Source: Geodermatophilus ruber (GTDB taxonomy: Bacteria; Actinomycetota; Actinomycetes; Mycobacteriales; Geodermatophilaceae). From it: a stretch of DNA of 64,000 nucleotides. Positions within the stretch are counted from its first letter, which is position 1. Each line of letters opens with the position of its first letter. The position numbers and the translations under genes were made by a program. Below the pieces are notes generated by a model. That model was not told where the DNA came from. It did not search any database and saw only the letters and a list, made by a program, of their open reading frames with translations. This document shows positions 18,931-28,988 of this stretch, one piece after another. The DNA lies in assembly GCF_900114385.1 (NCBI RefSeq), contig NZ_FOSW01000007.1, positions 195,948 through 259,947 of the forward strand. Reading direction: 5' to 3'.

Positions 18931-19291
18931 GGGACACCTCCAGCTCGCGGTGGAAGCAGCTGCGCTCGCCGGTGTGGCAGGCCGGGCCCTCCTGGTCGAC
19001 GAGGACCAGCAGCGCGTCGCCGTCGCAGTCCAGCCGCACGTCGCGGACCCACTGCCGATGGCCGGAGGTCTCGCCCTTCACCCAGTACTCCCTCCGGCTG
19101 CGCGACCAGTAGGTGGCCCGGCCGGTGGTGAGGGTGCGGCGCAGCGCCTCGTCGTCCATCCAGGCGACCATGAGCACCTCGCCGGTGTCGTGCTGCTGGA
19201 CGACGGCGGCGACCAGGCCGGCCGGGTCGCGGCGCAGCAGCGCGGCGACGGCGGGATCCAGCGCGGAGTCGGCGGGCGGGGCGGCGGACAT
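18917..19291 (-). CDS. hisI: Phosphoribosyl-AMP cyclohydrolase
   Basis: This 124-aa metalloenzyme opens the purine ring of phosphoribosyl-AMP in the third step of histidine synthesis. Diagnostic motifs are [34 protein letters not shown] and the zinc/magnesium ligands in [15 protein letters not shown] and [14 protein letters not shown]. It is the single-domain form without a fused HisE. It precedes trpE with a 14-nt overlap. Confidence 0.96.
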   Translation of the reverse strand: MSAAPPADSALDPAVAALLRRDPAGLVAAVVQQHDTGEVLMVAWMDDEALRRTLTTGRATYWSRSRREYWVKGETSGHRQWVRDVRLDCDGDALLVLVDQEGPACHTGERSCFHRELEVSRATR

Positions 19292-19326
19292 GGCCCGATC
19301 GTCCCATCCAGCGCCGCCGGCCCGGG

Positions 19327-20019
19327 TCACCGGTGCTGCGTCGTCCCCTCCCCCGGGGTGCCGCCGAACCACTCGCGGGCGGGCCGGCCGACGAGCAGCC
19401 CGAGGCCGACGGCGGGGGCCGCGGCGAAGCAGAACACGGCGAACAGCAGGACCGCCGAGGGGTTCGACCCGACGGCACCCTCGGCGAGGGCGAGCAGCCG
19501 CACCGCCCAGTACAGCGCCAGCGCCACCTGGGCGCCGAGAGCGGCGAGCAGCGTGCGGCGGGCGCCCGGGCTGCGGCGGTTGAGCGCGAGGATCCCGCCG
19601 GCGACGAGGACGATCACCGAGACGACCTGCAGGGCGGCCAGGACCGAGGCCTCCGTGGCCAGCGCCTCGCCGTCCCCCGGGAACCCCGGCTCGGCCGCGG
19701 CCAGGGTGAACACCGAGGCGAGCAGGAAGACGTAGGCCGACGTCAGCGCGACCACGCCCGCCTGCACGAAGGCGAGCACCGCGGCGGCGATGACCTGGCC
19801 CGGCAGGCGGGGACCGCCCTGCGGCGGCCAGGGCATGCCGTACGGGCCGGCCGGCGGCCAGCCGTACGGGGCCGCGCCGTAGGGAGAGGCGGGCGGCCAG
19901 CCGTAGGGGGCCGGCGTCCCCCAGGAGCTCGCCGGCGCCGTCACCGGCGGGCCGGCGTACGGCGCCCCGGCCCCGGTTCCGCCGGCGGGATCGGACCAGG
20001 GGTCGACCGGACCGCTCAC
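19327..20019 (-). CDS. Uncharacterised four-helix membrane protein with Pro/Tyr-rich N-terminus
   Basis: This 230-aa protein begins with about 75 residues rich in Pro, Gly and Tyr, with repeated PYGWPP / [14 protein letters not shown] units, then four hydrophobic helices between about residues 78 and 215. Such N-terminal tails are common in actinobacterial membrane proteins of unknown function. The GTG start overlaps the stop of the FAD dehydrogenase gene (GTGA), so the two are co-expressed. No enzymatic motif was recognised. Confidence 0.75.
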   Translation of the reverse strand: MSGPVDPWSDPAGGTGAGAPYAGPPVTAPASSWGTPAPYGWPPASPYGAAPYGWPPAGPYGMPWPPQGGPRLPGQVIAAAVLAFVQAGVVALTSAYVFLLASVFTLAAAEPGFPGDGEALATEASVLAALQVVSVIVLVAGGILALNRRSPGARRTLLAALGAQVALALYWAVRLLALAEGAVGSNPSAVLLFAVFCFAAAPAVGLGLLVGRPAREWFGGTPGEGTTQHR

Positions 20020-21668
20020 AGCGCCGCCGCCAGCGCGCGACCGGCCACCCGCCCGGAGAACAGGCAGCCACCGAGGAACGTGCCCTCCAGCGACCGGTAG
20101 CCGTGCATGCCGCCCCCGCCGAAGCCGGCCACCTCGCCGGCCGCGTAGAGCCCGGGGAAGGCCTCGCCGTCCGGCCGCAGCACCCGCCCGGAGAGGTCGG
20201 TCTCCAGCCCGCCGAGCGTCTTGCGGGTCAGCAGGTTCAGCCGCACCGCGATCAGCGGCCCGGCGGCGGGATCGAGCAGCCGGTGCGGCGACGCCACGCG
20301 GATCAGCTTGTCGCCCAGGTAGCCGCGGGCCCCGCGCAGGGCGGTGATCTGCAGGTCCTTGGTGAAGGCGTTGGTGATCTCCCGGTCGCGGGCCACGACC
20401 TCGGCCTCGACGGCGGCGAGCGGGAGCTCCGGCGTCCCGCCGGTGATCCGGTTCATGCCGGCCACGAGCTCGGGGAGGGTGCGGGCGACCACGAAGTCCT
20501 CGCCCTTGTCGAGGAACGCCTGCACCGGGCCGGGGACGCCGGCCCTGACCCGGCCCAGCAGCAGCTTGATGTCCCTGCCGGTGAGGTCGGGGTTCTGCTC
20601 GGAGCCCGAGAGCGCGAACTCCTTCTCCACGATCTTGTGCGTGGCGACGAACCAGGTGTGCTCGTGCCCGGTCCGGCCGATGTGCGCGAGCGTGCCGAGG
20701 GTGTCGAAGCCGGGGAACAGCGGAACCGGCAGCCGCCGGCCGGTGGCGTCCAGCCACAGCGAGGAGGGGCCGGGCAGGATCCGGATGCCGTGGTCGGCCC
20801 ACACCGGCGAGTGGTTGGCGATGCCCTCGGTGTAGTGCCACATCCGGTCGCGGTTGACCACCCGCGCACCGGCGGCCTCGGTGGCCAGCAGCATCCGGCC
20901 GTCGACGTGCGCGGGGACACCGGCGAGCAGCCGCTCGGGCGCCGGCCCGAGGCGGGCCGGCCAGTTCTGCCGGACCAGGTCGGGGTTGCCGCCGATACCG
21001 CCGGAGGTGACGACGACGGCCTGCGCGCCGATCTCGAAGGGCGCCACCTCGTGCCGGGAGCTGGCCGCGCCGCGGGCCGCGGAGCTGGGCTCCAGGACGG
21101 CCCCGCGCACCCCGGTCACCGCGCCGCCGCTGACGACCAGCTCGTCGACGCGGTGGCGGAACCGCAGCTGCACCAGCCCGCGGTCGACCGCCGCGCGCAC
21201 CCGGCGGGCGAACGGCTCGACCAGGCCCGGCCCGGTGCCCCACACGATGTGGAAGCGCGGCACCGAGTTGCCGTGGCCGGTGGCGGTGTAACCGCCGCGC
21301 TCGGCCCATCCCACGATCGGGAAGAACCCCACGCCCTGCTCCTTGAGCCAGGCCCGCTTCTCCCCGGCGGCGAACTGCAGGTAGGCCTCGGCCCAGCGGC
21401 GGGGCCAGTGGTCCTCGTCGCGGTCGAACCCGGCGCTGCCGAACCAGTCCTGCCGGGCGAGCTCGAGCGAGTCGCGCACCCGCAGGCGGCGCTGCTCCGG
21501 GGAGTCGACGAGGAACAGGCCGCCGAAGGACCACCAGGCCTGCCCGCCGAAGGAGGCCTCGGGCTCCTGCTCGAGGAGGACCACCCGCTTCCCGGCGTCG
21601 GCCAGCTCGGCGGTGGCGACCAGCCCGGCCAGCCCCGCTCCCACCACGACGACGTCGATGTCCGTCAC
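20016..21668 (-). CDS. FAD-binding dehydrogenase (flavocytochrome c / ketosteroid dehydrogenase-like)
   Basis: This 550-aa flavoprotein starts with the dinucleotide fold [41 protein letters not shown] near residue 45 and the C-terminal FAD loop [22 protein letters not shown] near 505 place it with the fumarate-reductase-like dehydrogenases that desaturate next to carbonyls; its substrate is unknown. The open frame begins three codons earlier, but the TAGCGT -10 box at 21676-21681 overlaps that start. The GTG at 21668 lies 7 nt after the box and gives [12 protein letters not shown], so I chose it. Confidence 0.88.
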   Translation of the reverse strand: MTDIDVVVVGAGLAGLVATAELADAGKRVVLLEQEPEASFGGQAWWSFGGLFLVDSPEQRRLRVRDSLELARQDWFGSAGFDRDEDHWPRRWAEAYLQFAAGEKRAWLKEQGVGFFPIVGWAERGGYTATGHGNSVPRFHIVWGTGPGLVEPFARRVRAAVDRGLVQLRFRHRVDELVVSGGAVTGVRGAVLEPSSAARGAASSRHEVAPFEIGAQAVVVTSGGIGGNPDLVRQNWPARLGPAPERLLAGVPAHVDGRMLLATEAAGARVVNRDRMWHYTEGIANHSPVWADHGIRILPGPSSLWLDATGRRLPVPLFPGFDTLGTLAHIGRTGHEHTWFVATHKIVEKEFALSGSEQNPDLTGRDIKLLLGRVRAGVPGPVQAFLDKGEDFVVARTLPELVAGMNRITGGTPELPLAAVEAEVVARDREITNAFTKDLQITALRGARGYLGDKLIRVASPHRLLDPAAGPLIAVRLNLLTRKTLGGLETDLSGRVLRPDGEAFPGLYAAGEVAGFGGGGMHGYRSLEGTFLGGCLFSGRVAGRALAAAL

Positions 21669-21675
21669 GGTCGGC

Positions 21676-21681
21676 ACGCTA
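21676..21681 (-). promoter_or_regulatory. -10 box of the FAD dehydrogenase, leaderless promoter
   Basis: TAGCGT on the minus strand ends 7 nt before the GTG at 21668. It overlaps the more upstream candidate start and so argues against it. Confidence 0.5.
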
Positions 21682-22194
21682 TCGGGCGCGCACCGTCCCT
21701 CGCCCCTGGTCGGGCGGCCGCGTCGCCCGGCCGGGGCGGGTCCACTCGCGGACGGGGCGGCGCAGGGTCAGCGCCAGGCAACCGACCGGACCGGCCAGGA
21801 GCAGCAGCCCCCACCACACCGCCTGCCCACCACCGAGGGCACCGAAGAGCACCACGAGCGCGACCAGGCCCAGCAGCGGCAGCACGCTGGCCGCGGCGAG
21901 CACCAGCCAGCCCCATGCCCGGCCCAGCCACACCATCGCCGCACCCAGAACGGTGATCGCGGCGAGCACCGCGGGCAGCACCACGTACCAGTACCAGCCG
22001 GGTTCGGGCTCCCACAGCAGGTAGGCCAGGTAGATGTCCTCGGCGGCGACCAGCACGCCGAACACGGCGGCGAACGGGACCAGCAGCGGGCGCTCGTCGA
22101 GCGCCGGTCGCGCCCCGCGGGCCAGCGGCGAGCGGGGCGCCGGTCGCGGCGAGCGCCGCGTCGCCGCCCGGCCACGCGAGGAGGACGACGGCAT
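21679..22194 (-). CDS. Uncharacterised membrane protein
   Basis: This 171-aa protein has an Arg/Ser-rich cytoplasmic N-terminus (about 30 residues) followed by four hydrophobic segments: LLVPFAAVFGVLVAAEDIYL, WYWYVVLPAVLAAITVLG, WLVLAAASVLPLLGLVALVV and AVWWGLLLLAGPVGCLALT. A basic tail follows. No family was recognised. The ATG is 7 nt after a TAGGCT box, so it is probably transcribed from its own leaderless promoter. Its stop is 10 bp from the FAD dehydrogenase start. Confidence 0.75.
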   Translation of the reverse strand: MPSSSSRGRAATRRSPRPAPRSPLARGARPALDERPLLVPFAAVFGVLVAAEDIYLAYLLWEPEPGWYWYVVLPAVLAAITVLGAAMVWLGRAWGWLVLAAASVLPLLGLVALVVLFGALGGGQAVWWGLLLLAGPVGCLALTLRRPVREWTRPGRATRPPDQGRGTVRAR

Positions 22195-22201
22195 GGGCCG
22201 C

Positions 22202-22207
22202 AGCCTA
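22202..22207 (-). promoter_or_regulatory. -10 box of the 171-aa membrane protein gene
   Basis: TAGGCT on the minus strand is 7 nt from the ATG, giving a leaderless arrangement. Confidence 0.45.
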
Positions 22208-22223
22208 GGTCCCGACGGCCCGG

Positions 22224-22643
22224 TCAGCGGGTCCGGCGCTCTCCCCGTGCGGGCCGCGGCCGCCCGGTCACCCACCGTCGCACCGGCGGCGTGAGCGCCA
22301 GCCCGGCGGCGATCACCGGGAGGACGAGGAGCAGCAGCGGCCACGCCCGGCCGCCGTCCCCCTGCCCCGCCGCGATGACAGCGCCGGTGAACACCGCCAG
22401 CGGCAGGACCGCGAGCACCAGTGGCCACCAGGCCCGGCGGGCGACCAGCCACGCGGCGGCCGCCACCTGCAGGACCGCGGCGGCCACCAGCAGGTAGGTC
22501 CACGGGTCGGGGCCGGCGTCCCCCGACAGGCCGCCGAGAGCGATGGCGACCACCGCCAGCAGCGCCGGGGGCAGCGCGCCGAGGAAGCCGACGAGCCCGG
22601 CGGCCAAGGCCAGGCCCGGCATCCGGGGGTCGGACGGCGGCAC
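22224..22643 (-). CDS. Uncharacterised small membrane protein
   Basis: This 139-aa protein has four hydrophobic segments (LALAAGLVGFLGALPPALLAV near residue 12, then VAAAVLQVAAAAWLVA, LVLAVLPLAVFTGAVIAA and LLLLVLPVIAAGLALT) and a very basic C-terminus. The GTG start lies two bases after the stop of the second ABC exporter subunit, so it is probably co-transcribed with it. An ATG seven codons later is an alternative start. No family was recognised. Confidence 0.65.
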   Translation of the reverse strand: MPPSDPRMPGLALAAGLVGFLGALPPALLAVVAIALGGLSGDAGPDPWTYLLVAAAVLQVAAAAWLVARRAWWPLVLAVLPLAVFTGAVIAAGQGDGGRAWPLLLLVLPVIAAGLALTPPVRRWVTGRPRPARGERRTR

Positions 22644-22645
22644 GG

Positions 22646-24478
22646 TCAGCTCGCCTGCTGGGGGTCGCCGGCCGCGGACCGCCGCCACGAGGCGTGCAGC
22701 CGCGCGTAGGGACCCTCCGCGTCGACGAGCTCGGCGTGCGTGCCGCGCTGGACCACCCGCCCGGCGTCGACCACGAGCACCTCGTCGGCCCGCTCCGCGG
22801 TGGACAGCCGGTGCGCGATGGTCAGCGTCGTCCGGCCATCGGTGAGCCGGTCCAGCGCGTGGGTGAGCCGCCGCTCGGTCGCCGGGTCGACGGCGCTGGT
22901 GGCCTCGTCGAGCACCAGCAGGTCGGGGTCGGCGACGTAGGCGCGGGCGACGGCGACCAGCTGCCGCTCCCCCGCCGACAGCGATTCGCCGCGCTGCCCG
23001 ACCCGGGTCGCTACGCCCTCGGCGAGGCCCTCGACCCAGGCGGACAGGCCCAGCTGGGCGAAGGCGGCGAGCACCTCGGCGTCGGTCAGTCCCGGCCGGC
23101 CGTAGCGCACGTTGTCGGCGATCGTGGCGTCGAAGAGGAAGCCGTCCTGCGGCACCATCACCACCCGCTCCCGCAGCGAGGCGAACGAGACCTCGGCCAG
23201 CGGCACCCCGCCGAGCAGCACGCGGCCCTCGGTGGGGTCCATCAACCGCGTGACCAGCTTGGCGAGGGTCGTCTTGCCCGAGCCGGTCTCGCCGACGATC
23301 GCCACCCGCCGCCGCGGGGCGATCTCCAGGTCGACGTCGTCCAGGGCCGGGCGGGCGCCCGGCGCGTAGCGGAAGGAAACGTGCTCGAAGCGCACGCCCA
23401 GCGGGTGATGGGGCAGTTCGCGGGCGCGTGCGGGGTCGGCCTCGGCGGGGTCGCGCACGTCGGGCTCGGTGGCCAGCACGTCGAGCACCCGGCGGAACCC
23501 GGCGACGGCGTTCTGCGCCTCGTTGAGCACCTCGCTGGCCGTCTGCACGGGGGCGATGAACAGCGTCACCAGGAAGAGGAACGCCACGAGCGTGCCGGCG
23601 GTGATGTCGCCGGCCAGCCCGAGCAGGACGCCGGCGACGACGACCGCGGCGGTGGCCAGCGCGGCGACGAACTCGCCGCTCACGAACACCGCGGCGGTGA
23701 CCTTCTGTGCGGCGACCTGTGCGCGGTAGTGCCGGCCGATGGCGCGGTCGAGCCGGGCCGCGGTGCGCTGACGGATGCCGTAGGCGCGCACGGTGGGGGC
23801 GCCGACCACCGACTCGGAGACGGCGGCCAGCACGTCGCCCACCCGCTCGCGGACCACGCCGTGGGCGGTGGCCAGCCGGCGGGCGAAGACCCGGACGGCG
23901 AGCGCCAGCGGTACGAAGCAGCCCAGCACCAGCAGGGTCAGCTGCCAGGAGTAGACCGCCATCACGGCGGTGGCGACCAGCAGCTGGCCCAGGCTCACCA
24001 CGCCGAGCACGCCGCCCCACTGCATGAACGTGGAGAGCTGGTCGACGTCGCTGGTGACCCGGGAGACCAGCGAGCCGCGCCGCTGGCCCTGCTGGTGCAG
24101 CATCGACAGGTCGTGGACGTGGCGGAACGCGCGCGCCCGCAGCCCGGCCAGCGCGGTCTCCGTCGTCCGGAACAGCCGCACGTTCATCCGGTAGACCGCG
24201 ACGGCGGTCAGCAGCACGACGGCGGCGCAGAGGAGCACGAGGTTGCGGACCAGGTCCAGGTCGGGGCCGCCCGGGCCGGTCAGGCCGCGGTCGATCACCT
24301 GCTGGACGGCGATCGGCACGACCACCCGGCCGCCGGTGGCGATCAGCGCGAGCGCGAAGGTCGCCGGCAGGCCCCGGCGGAACTCCGGCATCATCCGCAG
24401 CCCGCGTCGCAGGGTGGCCAGCGCCCCCTCCTCCCGGTGCTCGGCGAGGTGGCCGCCGCCGATCCCGGGCGCGCTCAC
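22646..24478 (-). CDS. ABC exporter subunit 2 (membrane domain fused to ATPase, catalytic half)
   Basis: This 610-aa protein has six N-terminal membrane helices and a C-terminal nucleotide-binding domain. Walker A is GETGSGKTTLAKL; the signature is LSAGERQ rather than LSGGQ; Walker B is LLVLDEATSAVD with the catalytic Glu; the switch His is TIAHRLST. The subunit supplies a normal Walker site but a weak signature, complementary to the neighbouring subunit, as in known heterodimeric exporters such as TM287/288. The substrate is unknown (lipid or drug are typical). The GTG start overlaps the stop of subunit 1 (GTGA). Confidence 0.92.
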   Translation of the reverse strand: MSAPGIGGGHLAEHREEGALATLRRGLRMMPEFRRGLPATFALALIATGGRVVVPIAVQQVIDRGLTGPGGPDLDLVRNLVLLCAAVVLLTAVAVYRMNVRLFRTTETALAGLRARAFRHVHDLSMLHQQGQRRGSLVSRVTSDVDQLSTFMQWGGVLGVVSLGQLLVATAVMAVYSWQLTLLVLGCFVPLALAVRVFARRLATAHGVVRERVGDVLAAVSESVVGAPTVRAYGIRQRTAARLDRAIGRHYRAQVAAQKVTAAVFVSGEFVAALATAAVVVAGVLLGLAGDITAGTLVAFLFLVTLFIAPVQTASEVLNEAQNAVAGFRRVLDVLATEPDVRDPAEADPARARELPHHPLGVRFEHVSFRYAPGARPALDDVDLEIAPRRRVAIVGETGSGKTTLAKLVTRLMDPTEGRVLLGGVPLAEVSFASLRERVVMVPQDGFLFDATIADNVRYGRPGLTDAEVLAAFAQLGLSAWVEGLAEGVATRVGQRGESLSAGERQLVAVARAYVADPDLLVLDEATSAVDPATERRLTHALDRLTDGRTTLTIAHRLSTAERADEVLVVDAGRVVQRGTHAELVDAEGPYARLHASWRRSAAGDPQQAS

Positions 24479-26250
24479 GCCGCCACCTCCGCCTGGGCGT
24501 AGGCGTGCACCAGCGCCGCGTAGCCGGGCACCTCGGCGAGCAGCTGCTCGTGGCTGCCGCGGGCCAGCACCCGGCCCGACTCGAGCCAGACCACCTCGTC
24601 GGCCAGGGCGATGGTCGCCTGCCGGTAGGCCACGACCACCACGGTGGAGGGCCGGTCGGCGGCGCGGAGGGCGTCGAGGATGCGGGCCTCCACCGCCGGG
24701 TCGACGGCGCTGGTGGCGTCGTCGAGGACCAGCAGCCGGGGCCGGCGCACCACCGCGCGGGCGAGCGCCAGGCGCTGGCGCTGCCCGCCGGACAGGGTCG
24801 CGCCACGCTCGCCGACCCGGGTGTCGAGGCCCTCGGGCAGGCGGGCCACGAAGTCGTCGGCCGCGGCCACCCGCAGCGCCGCCCACACCTCCTCGTCGGA
24901 GTGGTCGGCGCCGAGGGTGACGTTGCCGCGCACCGTGTCGTCGAAGAGGAAGGTGCCCTGGGCGACGAACGCGGCCTGGCCGCTGACCTCCCCCTCCCGC
25001 AGTGCGCGCAGGTCGACCCCGTCGAGCAGCACGGTGCCCTCGCTCGGGTCGACCAGCCGCACGAGCAGTCCGGCCAGCGTGGACTTGCCCGAGCCGGTGG
25101 GACCGACGACCGCGACCGTGCGGCCGGCGGGAATCTCGAAAGTGACGCCCGAGAGCGTGGGCCGCGCTGCCCCGTCGAAGCGGAAGCCCACGTCGCCGAG
25201 CCCGAGCGCGGCTCCGCCCGCGCCGGCCGCGGCGACCTCCCGGCCGTGCCGCGTCTCCCCGGTCGCGTCGAGCACGGGGGTGACCCGGTCGAACCCGGCC
25301 AGGGCCCGCGGCAGGTCGGCGAGCACCCAGCCGATCGCCCGGATGGGCAGCGCGAGGAGCGTGAACAGGTAGGCGATGAAGACCAGGTCGCCGGCGTCGG
25401 TGGCGCCCTCGGCCACCCGCCCGGCGCCGATCAGCAGCACGGCGAGGGTGCCGAGGTTGGGCAGCGCCTCCATCATCGGGTCGAACAGCCCGCGGACCCG
25501 GCCGACCGCGACCAGCCCGTCGCGCAACTCCTCCGCGCGCCGGGTGAACCGCCGCGTCTCGACGTCCTCCCGGCCCAGGGTCTTCACCACCAGCGCGGCG
25601 TCGAAGCTCTCGTGGGCGATCTCGCTGACCTCGGCCCGCAGCTGCTGGGCCCGCCGCATGCGCGGGCTCATCGCCTGTGAGTAGACGGCGTTCACCACGA
25701 AGACCAGGGGGAAGACGACCAGGCCGACCAGGGCCAGCAGCGGGTCGGTGAGGAAGAGGGCGCCCGCGGTGATGCCGATCATCACCACCGCGCCGCAGGC
25801 GAAGGGCAGCGGCGCGACGAAGTACCAGGCGGCCTCGACGTCGGAGTTGGCGTTGGACAGCAGCTGCCCGGTCGGGTGGCGCTGGTGCCAGGACAGCGGC
25901 AGCCGCAGGTACTGGCCGGTGACCCGGCGCCGGTAGTCGGCCTGCAGCCGGTAGCCCATGATCCCGGCGAACAGCCGCCGGCCGAGGATGCCGAGGATCT
26001 TCAGGACCGCGACCGCGACGATGGCGACGGCGGCCAGGGTGAGCGCCGCGGCGGTGGTCGCGCCGTCCTCGAACGCGGGGAGGATGACGCGGCCGGACAC
26101 CTCGCCGATGACGTAGGCGCTGGCGACGGTCATGCCGCCGTAGAGGCTGCTGGCGACGAAGGCCAGCGTGAACATGCCGGGTTGCTCGGCGATCGCCCGC
26201 CCGATGTGGCGGATTCCTCGCCGCACCACGGCGTCTCGGCGGCGGGGCAC
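24475..26250 (-). CDS. ABC exporter subunit 1 (membrane domain fused to ATPase, degenerate half)
   Basis: This 591-aa protein has six membrane helices and an ATPase domain from about residue 345. Walker A is GPTGSGKSTLAGL and the signature LSGGQRQ is canonical. Walker B ends LLVLDDATS, with Asp in place of the catalytic Glu, and the switch His is replaced (VVAYRQAT). It therefore forms the non-hydrolysing site of a heterodimer with the following gene. The GTG start has an excellent AGAGGAG site; the frame continues upstream without a better start. It is the first gene of the exporter operon. Confidence 0.93.
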   Translation of the reverse strand: MPRRRDAVVRRGIRHIGRAIAEQPGMFTLAFVASSLYGGMTVASAYVIGEVSGRVILPAFEDGATTAAALTLAAVAIVAVAVLKILGILGRRLFAGIMGYRLQADYRRRVTGQYLRLPLSWHQRHPTGQLLSNANSDVEAAWYFVAPLPFACGAVVMIGITAGALFLTDPLLALVGLVVFPLVFVVNAVYSQAMSPRMRRAQQLRAEVSEIAHESFDAALVVKTLGREDVETRRFTRRAEELRDGLVAVGRVRGLFDPMMEALPNLGTLAVLLIGAGRVAEGATDAGDLVFIAYLFTLLALPIRAIGWVLADLPRALAGFDRVTPVLDATGETRHGREVAAAGAGGAALGLGDVGFRFDGAARPTLSGVTFEIPAGRTVAVVGPTGSGKSTLAGLLVRLVDPSEGTVLLDGVDLRALREGEVSGQAAFVAQGTFLFDDTVRGNVTLGADHSDEEVWAALRVAAADDFVARLPEGLDTRVGERGATLSGGQRQRLALARAVVRRPRLLVLDDATSAVDPAVEARILDALRAADRPSTVVVVAYRQATIALADEVVWLESGRVLARGSHEQLLAEVPGYAALVHAYAQAEVAA

Positions 26251-26351
26251 AGCTCTCCTCTGAGGTCGTGCGGGGGCGGCGGCGTGACTGTACTGAGCCG
26301 TGCCGACCACCCGTGGCAGAAATCCGGCCGGTGCCGGACCGCTGTCGTCGG

Positions 26352-26357
26352 TAACTT
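26352..26357 (+). promoter_or_regulatory. -10 box of the TIGR03085-type gene, leaderless promoter
   Basis: TAACTT lies 6 nt before the GTG start. Confidence 0.5.
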
Positions 26358-26363
26358 CGGGCG

Positions 26364-26975
26364 GTGGCCTCCTCTTCCCGGCCCCTGTCCGACCGCGAGC
26401 GGGCCGGGCTCGCCGACCTGCTCGACGCCCTCGGCCCGGACGCTCCGACGTGCTGCGTGGGGTGGACCACCGCCCACCTCGCCGCACACCTCGCCGTCCG
26501 CGACCGGCGGCCGGACGCGATGCCGGGCTACGGGCTGGAGATGCTGCCCGTCGGCGGGCGGCTGGCCGGCTGGTCGCACCGGCTGGAGGACCGGCTGCGC
26601 ACCGCCACGCCGTACGCCGCCGTGGTGGACCAGGTGCGGTCGGGTCCCCCGCGGTGGTCGCCGATGCGCCTGCCGCAGGTGGGCGCCGCGGTGAACTCGG
26701 CCGAGTTCACCATCCACCACGAGGACGTGCGGCGGGCGCAGCCGGGCTGGCAGCCGCGCACCCTGCCGGGGGCCGACCAGGACGCGCTGTGGCCGGCCGC
26801 CAGGATGTTCGCCCGGCGGGCCACCGGCCGCGACGGGCTGGTGCTCCGGCGCAGCGACGCGCCCGGCGTGGAGAAGCGGCTCGGGGCGGGTGGCCGCACG
26901 GTGACCGGCGAACCGCTGGAGCTGCTGCTGTGGGTGAGCGGCCGCCGCGACGTCGCCCGGGTCACCGTCTCCTGA
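26364..26975 (+). CDS. TIGR03085-type metal-binding (DinB/maleylpyruvate isomerase-like) protein
   Basis: This 203-aa protein resembles the actinobacterial mycothiol-dependent isomerase superfamily. It has LGPDAPTCCVGWTTAHLAAH in the first helix (the His region that binds metal in the family) and NSAEFTIHHEDVRRAQPGW near residue 115, the second metal-ligand region. LLLWVSGRRDVARV closes the fold. Function is unknown; family members may act on thiol adducts using mycothiol. The gene points away from the ABC exporter and converges on hisF. Confidence 0.85.
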   Translation: MASSSRPLSDRERAGLADLLDALGPDAPTCCVGWTTAHLAAHLAVRDRRPDAMPGYGLEMLPVGGRLAGWSHRLEDRLRTATPYAAVVDQVRSGPPRWSPMRLPQVGAAVNSAEFTIHHEDVRRAQPGWQPRTLPGADQDALWPAARMFARRATGRDGLVLRRSDAPGVEKRLGAGGRTVTGEPLELLLWVSGRRDVARVTVS

Positions 26976-26985
26976 GCGGAGTCGC

Positions 26986-27756
26986 TCAGCGGACGGGGAT
27001 GCCGGCGCCGGCCAGGGAGGCCTTGACCTCGCCGATCCGCAGCTTGCCGAAGTGGAAGACGCTGGCCGCGAGCACCGCGTCGGCTCCCGCCTCGACCGCG
27101 GGCGGGAAGTGCTCGGCCTCGCCCGCGCCCCCGCTGGCGATCACCGGCACGGTCACCTCGCGGCGCACGGCCCGGATCAGCTCGGTGTCGAAGCCGGCCT
27201 GGGTGCCGTCGGCGTCCATCGAGTTCAGCAGCACCTCGCCCACGCCCAGCGCGGCGGCCTGCACCACCCACTCGACGGCGTCCCGGCCGGTGCCGCGGCG
27301 CCCGCCGTGGGTGGTGATCTCGAAGCCGGAGTCGGTGGCCGCGCCGTCACGCACCCGCCGCGCGTCCAGCGACAGCACGAGCACCTGGTTGCCGAACCGG
27401 TCGGCGATCTCGGCGATCAGCTCCGGCCGGGCCACCGCGGCGGTGTTCACGGCGACCTTGTCCGCGCCGGCCCGCAGCAGCCGGTCGACGTCGTCGGCGC
27501 TGCGCACCCCGCCCCCCACGGTGAGCGGGATGAACACGCTCTCCGCGGTCCGGCGGACGACGTCGTAGGTGGTCTCCCGGTCCCCGGAGCTGGCGGTGAT
27601 GTCGAGGAAGGTCAGCTCGTCGGCGCCCTCGGCGTCGTAGACGCGGGCCATCTCCACCGGGTCGCCGGCGTCGCGCAGGTCGACGAAGTTGACGCCCTTG
27701 ACCACCCGGCCGGCGTCGACGTCCAGGCACGGGATCACGCGGACGGCGAGGCTCAC
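26986..27756 (-). CDS. hisF: Imidazole glycerol phosphate synthase, cyclase subunit
   Basis: This 256-aa TIM barrel combines ammonia from HisH with PRFAR to form imidazole-glycerol phosphate and AICAR. The catalytic Asp residues are in [19 protein letters not shown] near residue 11 and [15 protein letters not shown] near 132; phosphate loops are [13 protein letters not shown] and [14 protein letters not shown]. The GTG start overlaps the preceding RidA-like gene by GTGA. The partner hisH is about 31 kb away in this window. Confidence 0.97.
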   Translation of the reverse strand: MSLAVRVIPCLDVDAGRVVKGVNFVDLRDAGDPVEMARVYDAEGADELTFLDITASSGDRETTYDVVRRTAESVFIPLTVGGGVRSADDVDRLLRAGADKVAVNTAAVARPELIAEIADRFGNQVLVLSLDARRVRDGAATDSGFEITTHGGRRGTGRDAVEWVVQAAALGVGEVLLNSMDADGTQAGFDTELIRAVRREVTVPVIASGGAGEAEHFPPAVEAGADAVLAASVFHFGKLRIGEVKASLAGAGIPVR

Positions 27757-28145
27757 GCCCCGGCCCCCCGCACCGCGTCGGCCTCGATCTCGACCAGCAT
27801 CGCCGGGTCGATCAGCCCGGCCACCTGGACCATCGAGGTGGCCGGCCGGATGTCGCCGAACACCTCGCCGTGGGCGCGGCCGACCTCCTCCCACCGGGAG
27901 ATGTCGGTGACGAACATCCGGGTCCGGACGACGTCGGCGATCGAGAACCCGGCCCGCTCCAGCGCATCCTCGAGGTTGGCCAGCGCCTGGCGGGTCTGCG
28001 CGGCCGCGTCGCCGGGGTGCACGACCACGCCGTCGACGGTGGCGGTGGTGCCGCTGACCCACGCGGTGTCGCCACGCACGACCACCCGGCTGTACCCGAC
28101 CACGCCCTCCCAGGGCGCCCCGGAGCCGAGCCGGATGATGCTCAT
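27753..28145 (-). CDS. RidA-family protein (YjgF/YER057c/UK114)
   Basis: This 130-aa protein matches the trimeric RidA fold, with [19 protein letters not shown] at the start, the ligand Arg region [13 protein letters not shown] near residue 90 and [17 protein letters not shown] at the end. RidA enzymes deaminate reactive enamine/imine intermediates. It is joined by 4-nt overlaps to priA upstream and hisF downstream, so it is a built-in member of the his operon. Confidence 0.9.
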   Translation of the reverse strand: MSIIRLGSGAPWEGVVGYSRVVVRGDTAWVSGTTATVDGVVVHPGDAAAQTRQALANLEDALERAGFSIADVVRTRMFVTDISRWEEVGRAHGEVFGDIRPATSMVQVAGLIDPAMLVEIEADAVRGAGA

Positions 28146-28876
28146 GCGGCGACCTCCCGGGTCACGGCCAGGGCCTGGGGCAGGGTGAACGCGCCGGCGT
28201 AGAGCGCCTTGCCGACGATCGCGCCCTCGACACCGACGGCGCTCAGCCCGGCCAGCGCGCGGATGTCGTCGAGCGAGCTCACCCCGCCGGAGGCGATCAC
28301 GGGGCGGTCGGTGGCGGCGCAGACCTCCCGCAGCAGGTCCAGGTTGGGCCCGCGCAGCGTGCCGTCCTTGGTGATGTCGGTGACCACGTAGCGGGCGCAG
28401 CCCTCGGCGTCCAGCCGCGCGAGGGTCTCGTAGAGCTCGCCGCCCTCGCGGGTCCAACCGCGGGCGGCCAGCCGGGTGCCGCGGACGTCGAGGCCGACGG
28501 CGATCCGGTCGCCGTGCTCGGCGATCGCCCGGGCACACCACTCCGGCGACTCGAGGGCGGCGGTGCCCAGGTTCACCCGGCGGCAACCGGTGGCCAGCGC
28601 CGCGGCCAGCGACTCGTCGTCCCGGATGCCTCCGGACAGCTCGACGTCGACGTCCAGCTCGCCGACCACCCGGGCCAGCAGCTCGCGGTTGCTGCCCCGG
28701 CCGAACGCGGCGTCCAGGTCGACCAGGTGCACCCACTCGGCACCGTCCCGCTGCCAGGCCAGGGCCGCCTCGAGCGGGTCGCCGTAGGAGGTCTCGCTCC
28801 CGGCCTCCCCCTGCACGAGCCGGACGGCCTGGCCGTCGGCGACGTCGACGGCGGGGAGCAGCTGCAGCGTGGGCAC
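28142..28876 (-). CDS. priA: Phosphoribosyl isomerase A, dual HisA/TrpF activity (PriA)
   Basis: This 244-aa TIM barrel catalyses the Amadori rearrangement of ProFAR in His synthesis and, in Actinobacteria that lack trpF, of PRA in Trp synthesis. The catalytic Asp pair is in [19 protein letters not shown] near residue 11 and [19 protein letters not shown] near 175; [13 protein letters not shown] and [13 protein letters not shown] are phosphate loops. Dual function is inferred from family membership and from the absence of trpF among the trp genes here. It now starts the right half of a split his operon, just before the accessory island. Confidence 0.95.
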   Translation of the reverse strand: MPTLQLLPAVDVADGQAVRLVQGEAGSETSYGDPLEAALAWQRDGAEWVHLVDLDAAFGRGSNRELLARVVGELDVDVELSGGIRDDESLAAALATGCRRVNLGTAALESPEWCARAIAEHGDRIAVGLDVRGTRLAARGWTREGGELYETLARLDAEGCARYVVTDITKDGTLRGPNLDLLREVCAATDRPVIASGGVSSLDDIRALAGLSAVGVEGAIVGKALYAGAFTLPQALAVTREVAA

Positions 28877-28988
28877 GACCGACAGGCTAGTGACCCGCCG
28901 CGTGTAGCCCGCGTCACCGGCGGGCGACCCTCCGGTCGGCGGTATCCCGTGTCGTCGGCGGCCGGCGCGGCCACCGGCAGCCGGGCTC

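Noticed and set aside
19800..20000. DNA-level repeats encoding PYGWPP-like units
   Set aside because: They are protein-coding low-complexity repeats of a membrane protein tail, not a separate element.
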